Assembly: GCA_001600615.1 (NCBI GenBank)
Contig: BCKK01000011.1
Span: forward strand, 370,839 to 434,838
DNA: 64,000 nucleotides
Reading direction: 5' to 3'
Origin: Dioszegia crocea
Taxonomy: Eukaryota > Basidiomycota > Tremellomycetes > Tremellales > Bulleribasidiaceae
Below are positions 58,370 to 64,000 of the stretch, one piece after another. A model generated the notes under the pieces. That model searched no databases, was not told the DNA's origin, and saw only the letters and a program-made list of their open reading frames with translations. The position numbers and the translations under genes are program-made. The number at the start of each line of letters is the position of its first letter. Position 1 is the first letter of the stretch.

Positions 58370-60186
58370 TCAAGCTTCCAGCATCGTCTCCGACACCAAA
58401 CCCTGCAACTCTTCCCAGAAGTTCTCAATGGCCCCAGGGACGAACCCGTTCGCGTCGTAGCCGAGTGATAACCACAGCTGACCCCTTGACTATCAGCCAA
58501 AAGCTATACGGAAGACTTAATCGCAGCAAGGACTCACTGGAAAGTATAAGCAAACAGCAATATTCCCGCTGACCGTTGTCGTGACCCGGTAATGAGCGAT
58601 TGAAGTTTGATGTCGGGATACTCGGCATGCCTGTACATCCCATCCAGGTTCCCCAGCATCGACACGCCCATCAAGGCCTTTTGTGGCGCCGCTGGTGATT
58701 GCGATAGGGCGGGAATGGGAGCGGGAATCTTGACCGAAAGGTCCTCAACTCCATCGTCGAATTTGGCCCACTTTACGGCCCTCTCCCGCCTCTCCACCGC
58801 CTCCTTGTGTGCCCGCGAAGCGACAAATGACGACCGAGTGACTTTGACCATTTGTGATTTGACAGATTTGGCGCGGTGCCACACAAGGTCAGACGTGGGG
58901 ATGGGCAGGTGTAGGCAAGGGAGGGAGATGTTGAAGTAGCCGATGGCGAGGTGGAAGAATGACTCGGATGAGGATTTCGGTAAGTGGGAGCGGAGGTTGG
59001 CTGCGGAATACAAGATACTGAGAATCAGCAGACGATCACTCCTCAGGCCAAATCACTCACCAAGCGTCCCGAGTGGATTTCGCCTGCTTCGCCCACGCAA
59101 CGTTGCACAGGGCAAAGACAGCATGTGCGATGGTGACCCCATTCGATTTGCACCGGCCGAGGATCCTTTTGGTCTCGTCCGGCGTGTATGCGAATGTGGG
59201 AACGACTGTACGACGGCGCATCCTCTGACCGAAAGGTACGACCGGCGAGTCTGATTGCCTGTGAGTTGACCTTGGTGGCGGGCGTAGTCGAAACGCTCGA
59301 CCACGTCCTGCCAGGCCGAGGGGTTGGTGTCGGTCGATAAGCCCCTGGGGATGTTTTGAGGCGAGGCGACCAGGACGGCAGTGGTGATCATGGGCCGGAA
59401 GTCCATGACCGTTCTGGACGAGCCAAGAAGAGTGTACAACTCGTTCATGAAGGTGTGTAGCGCCATCCCGTCGCCTATCGAGTGAGTGGTACATAGCATA
59501 AGCTCATAATTGGCCGCTGTATCCGACTCGGCATCCGGGTTGGGGGATTGGGGTGGGGTGAGCAGGCCAGTTTCGCTTGGGGAAAAGGGGGAGGCGAGGA
59601 TGAGACACGAGAGTCTTTCGGCGGACAGGGTCCGGGGACCGTTGAGGTAGTCGTCGATGATGGAGTGGGATGATGAGGTGTAGACTGGGTGGAAGCGATC
59701 TCGGGCCTGCTGGAGTGCTTCTTCGACAGTGTGGGGAATGCTACGGCAAAAGTTGGCGGCTTCGTAGGAGGTGGGGAGGATTGAAGACGCTAGGAGGGGG
59801 TGACGCAGGAGTTGGTATGCCCAGGCGTGAAGGACCCGGGTGGTGGAGAGGAGGGCAGGGTCGGCAGTGAGGCGGTGGTGGACATACCTGATGTTCAGCT
59901 GGGTTCTACTCACTTGAGATGAAACTTACATGTCATTGACACCATCGTTGCGGGAAGGGAGGAAATACGACAGCTCATTATCCGTCAATGGTCTAGATTG
60001 GTACCGTGCGGCCTGAGAGGGCAAGGGCTCGACATGGTCCGCTCTCTCCGTCGTGAGAGACTCAGGACTCAGAGGAGGGCTGAGAGGGAGGTTCACTACG
60101 CGGGTGGGAGGGAAGTACTGGTTCTCCTTGCGAAAGAGCGGTGCGGATCCCTTCAAGGGGGTAGTGGGGGGTGTGAGGAGGTCCAT
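58370..60186 (-). CDS. HXXXDG acyltransferase-like protein, frameshifted
   Basis: CoA-dependent acyltransferase-like or condensation-domain-like protein. Four exons on the minus strand. N-terminal part: PLTDNELSYFLPSRNDGVND, then across intron 1 VHHRLTADPALLSTTRVLHA. Catalytic motif HSIGDG in MLCTTHSIGDGMALHTFMNE. Second part: MRRRTVVPTFAYTPDETKRI, NGVTIAHAVFALCNVAWAK, then ILYSAANLRSHLP, FHLAIGYFNISLPC, VKWAKFDDGVEDLSVKIP, MGVSMLGNLDGMYR and, across the last intron, FQGQLWLSLGYDANGFVP, ending SETMLEA. This order resembles the C-terminal half of fungal acetyltransferases with an N-terminal HXXXD. The two halves are in different frames: the change falls near 59240-59262 and no ordinary intron corrects it; a 20-nt GT...AG stretch there would, but is too short for a normal intron. 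Confidence 0.65.
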
Positions 60187-61302
60187 ACTGGTGTCAGGTG
60201 GGGAGATTTTTGGCGTACAGTGTCAAGATAGGAGGGATTGGCGAGGTATGAGCGGTATTCGTCCTCTCTTCTTCTTCTTATGTACCGACCTCAGGAATAA
60301 TCTTCAACATACACACTTCCGAACCAAGCAAATGTCGGTCTCAGTCTCACCCCATACCTCCGACAAGTGAGACGCTCCACCCCTGCGCCCCATGCCTTCG
60401 AAGCGGGATGGCGTATGAGCGTGACAGCATCTTTACTGTGTAGATGATGCCGATACCTCCCGTAACCGACCAAGGATACACGTACATGCTGCAAGATGGA
60501 GAGGGAGATGGGAAAAAACCGGTTGAGAGCGGGAACCCCAGATGCCGTAAGAACGCCTCCCTCATGTCTCAGATCCCTGTAGGATCTCGGTAATGTTGCG
60601 TCATGTGGAGGTACATGCCCAAGGATACGGTAGGGTACGATGTACCTGTCCCGCCCTGAAACACGTTGGAATAGTCCGAAAGCATAAATGTAGTCGCGGG
60701 TGGTCTAAGCGCCTTGTTCCAGGCACTCCAACTGATCTAGGCTGATATATCAGCTGGTCAGCCAAGAACACCCGGGAACTGGACGGTGGATTAAAATTAG
60801 CCCGCTGCTGCCGGTCAGCCAGAGGAGCTCCCGCATCGGCTCGTTCGGCACCGAATATGTCCACTGCGGACATCTGTCAGCACGGACGCGGAGATGAGGT
60901 TGAGTTCAGGAACTGCTCTGTTGCGGACCGAACGTTGCCATCGAAGTTTGAGTAACCTAACAATTCGGCACGACGGCGCCGGCGGAGCTCGGCCCACACA
61001 TGATTTGCGCATAGGTAGTTGTTCCATACCAAGTGTGACACGTTGTACATCAGTCAGATCAGTCAGAGCGGCTTTGCCTTGGATAAGCTAAGAGCATCGA
61101 TAGTTGGGCGACTCTACACCGGTAGCGATAGCGTGGAATACACCACAAGTCAGGCCGCAGGCGTCGGCTGTCTGGGATGCCAGACGTGTCCGTTGCGCAT
61201 GCTCAAAGGTTCCCCTCGTCACGTAGCTTAGACATGAGCGGTGGTCCTCGGCTCCCAGCAGTCTCCGACAAAGCAAACAATCGCAATCAATGTATCCACG
61301 AT
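60187..61302. other. 1.1-kb intergenic region
   Basis: No gene supported. Two overlapping minus-strand frames (60601-60873 and 60815-61027) have some splice-like sites but no recognisable protein. A perfect 14-bp palindrome, GCTGATATATCAGC, lies at 60741-60754. Confidence 0.35.
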
Positions 61303-62767
61303 CTACAGCAACGACCTGGGGCGCTTTACACCCCGAGGTGCCAACGCGCCGCCCGCTCCACCTTCCATCTTCACCGCCTTGATGTCCGCGCCCGTATTGT
61401 TCGCCTCAACATATGTTGCTTCCGGCTCTTGGATCTCTCCCTCAGGGTGCAACACTGCGCCTCCTCCATTTGCACCAGCATCCTCCAGCTTGATCCCCAG
61501 CTGACCCCGCAACTTCATAATGAGCTTGTCGCACACATCGTAGTACACTGCCCCATCGTGCTCCGTCTCTCCCAGCTCTCGGAGCAGCCTCTGTGCCAGG
61601 TCCCTGCTCAGGATCGGCGCCTTGGGGCAGAGCAGAGCGGTGCAGACGTATGTTTCGATGGACGAGCGAGTGGTTCCCTGTTCGTATGCGATGTCGTCCA
61701 GCGTCATACCCGAGAGAAAGTTGGTGAGAGCTTTACGTTGGCATGGTTTAGGCTCCTCGGGAATGATGGTGGGTATGCGGACGGAGGGAGGGCGACCAGT
61801 AACCGGACGCTGGAAGGGGCTACGCAAGGGGGAGGGAGGGACTTGGTGGGCCCGAACCCGGATCGGGGTGGATGGCTCATCTTTGATCGAGCGAAGCTGT
61901 TCGAGATCGGGCTTAACGTCGACTTGCGTAGCCTCGAGGTCGACCGGAGCTTCGGCGAGCAGTGAAGCTGGGGGTATGCAGAGCCCAGTCTTTGCCTCCA
62001 CCTTGACCTTTTGTCTTTTCCCGCTCCGCTCATCTTCCGAATCTTCATCCGCAGCATTCGCTTGACAATCACCCATGACCGCCTCTCCGCCGATGCGCGC
62101 CTGCAGCCTAGCGAACAGCTCGCCATGATGCTGAAGGACCCATCTGGTCTGCAGCTGGGGCAAGAATCGCCTGATGTCACCATTGGTGAATGTGTCATCC
62201 GTTGTGATACGAAGAACATGACAAAGATTCTTCTCCGCTGTGTCTCGTTTGACATTCATCTCACTGGAGATCGCGGCGATGTCGAATCCGCACCGGAAAG
62301 CATGGATTGCCTTCTTGTAGGCTGGCGTAGGTTTATTGTGCTTGTCAGAAATGCGTTTTGGGATGATATCATTGTGAATGAGGGGGTTGACGTCGTTAGG
62401 GAGATAGCCGCCGTCATCATTACCGCTGTCGTCATTCCGAATGTAGGTGAATGTGGATAAACGGCCGTCCGTCCGATCACCTCCGGCCCACGCACACTCG
62501 CTCCAGTATATGGCTACTCCATATCAAATCCCAGTACCGGGCCTTGGAGCCGACTTAGGAATTCATCCGCCTCGGTCAGAGACGTAGTGTAAGCAACTTC
62601 TGGCACGGGTCGTATTCCTTATAATCGAAATTGGGACGATGGCCGAAAGGTCTCGCCGGTACGAGAGATGTCGCGTAGCGTTTGAGGGCATTGGGTGCTT
62701 GTGCTGGGGCATGGAGGGAGGCGGCGGACGGGAGACTGTGCGTTCGGGAGGGTAGAGGAGTGGGCAT
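61303..62767 (-). pseudogene. Third family copy: exonuclease stub + two HTH-like repeats
   Basis: Right member of the tandem family, broken in its first half. The minus-strand frame from 62767 reads PNFDYKEYDP then is out of frame for PEVAYTTSLTEADEFLSRLQ and GPVLGFDME, the same segment that opens the exonuclease in the other copies; one base appears to be missing near 62601-62610. The Exo I tryptophan codon is replaced by TAG at 62514-62516. Exo II and Exo III are absent. Downstream the frame is open and holds two repeats, YKKAIHAFRCGFDIAAISSE and QRKALTNFLSGMTLDDIAYE, each with the helix-turn-helix and the C-terminal helices, then an acidic linker and the end GVKRPRSLL. A GTAGCC donor near the broken Exo I could join an AG near 62420 in frame, so the repeat part may still be expressed. 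Confidence 0.7.
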
Positions 62768-63102
62768 GCCGGCGAGCGCGGCGAAGGGTTTAGATGGGAG
62801 TGTTCCTGGTTGTCAATGACGAAGCATTTGACGGACGGATGTCTTTAGGAGGCGGGCGTGGACTTGCGGACTTATACACATGTGATTGGCGAGGTATGAA
62901 TTGAGAGCTGAGCGACTGCTTATTGTTGTTGTTGGGGACCGCGAAAAATTTTATTTTGCCCTCCCCCACCTTACCCCACTTTCCTACCAGTACCAGCTTG
63001 AATTTCAGCAGGGTGGCAGCGCTGAGCAAAGCGAAATCTTAAGGCCGATATAGTGTCGTATGATCTGAAGCGTATGTAGCTACTCAAGTTTAACGGTTGA
63101 AG
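62768..63102. other. Intergenic region
   Basis: 335 bases between the third family copy and the edge gene. Nothing recognised. Confidence 0.3.
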
Positions 63103-64000
63103 CTAAAACTTCAAGATCTGTCCCTCATCCTCTCCCTTGACACTCCCTTCCTGCTCCTCCTGATCTTCATCCCCGCTATCCTCCTCGTCCCCTTCCTGCT
63201 CGAAGCGATCCAACATCTCCGCCCAGCGACTCTCCACAAGCCCCAGAGCCTTGGCCCTATCCCTAACTTCAGACTTCACAACCTCCACAACCTTGACCGC
63301 CTCGGCTGCCTTTCTCCTCTGCAGCAAAACAGCCGCAACTGCCAAAGCCTCCTCGATCCGATCCCCATCCGCCACACAAACAGCTCTCCATGCCTCATGT
63401 AGCCGCATGACATCCTTCACATCTATCCCTTCCCCATCCCTCACAAGCCGTGCCAGCGCCGCCGAGAACAGAACCGAAGACGGTCGATATGTCCCCGACA
63501 CCTTCTTCAGAGCTAACATGACGTTCTGTCCCTCTTGCACCAGTATCCAATCGAGATACAGCACCAAGAGCTCATTATGGATCTCCGCAGTCCCATTCGA
63601 TCCCAGACTTAGACGAAGAAGCTTAGACCAGGTCGTCTGCATTTCGGTCCGGGACTTCGAAGTTGATATCTCCCATTCGGCCCATACTGACCATATCCGC
63701 CGTATGATGGGGACATCGTCGTGTGTCAACGTATGTTGAGAGAAGGTCTTAACGAGTTTTTCAGCTAGGGTGCGGATGGCTGGGGGAGGGGAAGAGGTGT
63801 CGATGGAGCTTTGGAGGTGGGCGAGTTGGAGCTGGGGGTTCAAGGGGTGTAAGGAGGCGTATTTAGTTACGAGGTCGTGGTATTCTATAGGGGATGAAGA
63901 GGGTTCGGTGTGGGTGAGGTGGAGAAGAAGTAGAGCTGGAGTGGGGTGTAAGGAGGGCTTCGTCAGGCTCGATAGGATGGATAGAAGATATGCCGACTGC
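63103..64000 (-). CDS. C-terminal part of an unidentified helical protein
   Basis: Open frame from the right edge to a stop at 63103; the 5' end lies outside the window. The visible part is about 298 aa and mostly helical: LPKPSLHPT-like region, LAEKLVKTFSQHTLTHDD, VPIIRRIWSVWAEWEIS, WSKLLRLSLGSNGTAEIHNE, LLVLYLDWILVQEGQNVM, VMRLHEAWRAVCVADGDR, EALAVAAVLLQRRKAAEA. The end is very acidic (EEDSGDEDQEEQEGSVKGED). The pattern of paired helices with W and Y/F-x-x-W positions recalls HAT repeats, for example Utp6 of the U3 processome, but no diagnostic motif was seen, so that is only a suggestion. Confidence 0.6.
   Translation of the reverse strand, partial: QSAYLLSILSSLTKPSLHPTPALLLLHLTHTEPSSSPIEYHDLVTKYASLHPLNPQLQLAHLQSSIDTSSPPPAIRTLAEKLVKTFSQHTLTHDDVPIIRRIWSVWAEWEISTSKSRTEMQTTWSKLLRLSLGSNGTAEIHNELLVLYLDWILVQEGQNVMLALKKVSGTYRPSSVLFSAALARLVRDGEGIDVKDVMRLHEAWRAVCVADGDRIEEALAVAAVLLQRRKAAEAVKVVEVVKSEVRDRAKALGLVESRWAEMLDRFEQEGDEEDSGDEDQEEQEGSVKGEDEGQILKF

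Noticed and set aside
58288..58500. A second frameshift at the 3' end of the acyltransferase gene
   Set aside because: At first the last exon seemed out of frame. An acceptor after CAAG rather than TAG or CAG restores FQGQLWLSLGYDANGF, so only one disruption remains.
60741..60754. 14-bp perfect palindrome
   Set aside because: Palindromes of this size with CTGATATATCAG are close to common intron branch-like sequence and occur by chance; no second copy was seen in the neighbourhood.
60601..61027. Minus-strand frames with splice-like sites
   Set aside because: No continuous spliced model could be built and no protein motif appears.

Overview
The window is nuclear DNA of a fungus, most likely a basidiomycete yeast of the Tremellomycetes. 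Nearly every gene is split by short (about 40-110 nt) GT-AG introns with CTGAC/CTGAT/CTAAC-type branch sites just upstream of the acceptor. Genes are tightly packed on both strands, many in divergent pairs about 300 bp apart. No rRNA, tRNA, CRISPR array or intact transposon was recognised.

Left part (1-19.8 kb) is housekeeping: COX11, a MEF2/Rlm1-type MADS-box factor, an unrecognised acidic-tailed protein, proteasome subunit alpha1 (SCL1), a DUF2423 nucleolar-type protein, the TPR protein Emw1/TTC27, a FUN14-family mitochondrial membrane protein, glucosidase II alpha, an m-AAA protease and a small secreted cysteine-containing protein. COX11, FUN14 and m-AAA all act in mitochondria; glucosidase II acts in ER glycoprotein quality control.

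Middle part (20-50.7 kb): a divergent septin-type GTPase, GPN3, a GH5 endoglycoceramidase-like hydrolase beside a cytochrome P450, a small membrane-anchored protein with a 17-nt exon, the mitochondrial rRNA methyltransferase MRM2, a Zn2Cys6 transcription factor behind a long repeat-bearing upstream region, an Ivy1/I-BAR-like protein with one GC-AG intron, several low-similarity small genes, SmD3, two orphan genes that share a 19-bp leader block (one apparently broken), a TPR protein and ARP4.

Right part (51-62.8 kb) is the most unusual segment. Three tandem, same-strand members of one family join a DEDDy 3'-5' exonuclease domain to one to four copies of an about 75-residue helix-turn-helix-like repeat, with no helicase domain between them. 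The central copy is intact (879 aa). The left copy has the same internal exon sizes (75 and 234 nt) but carries an in-frame TAA inside the 75-nt exon. The right copy keeps two repeats but only a broken stub of the exonuclease. A frameshifted HXXXDG acyltransferase lies between the second and third copies. The window ends inside an unidentified helical protein gene.

Exon coordinates and lengths were worked out by hand; in most cases the exons sum to an exact open frame. Family names rest on remembered motifs, not on database searches.
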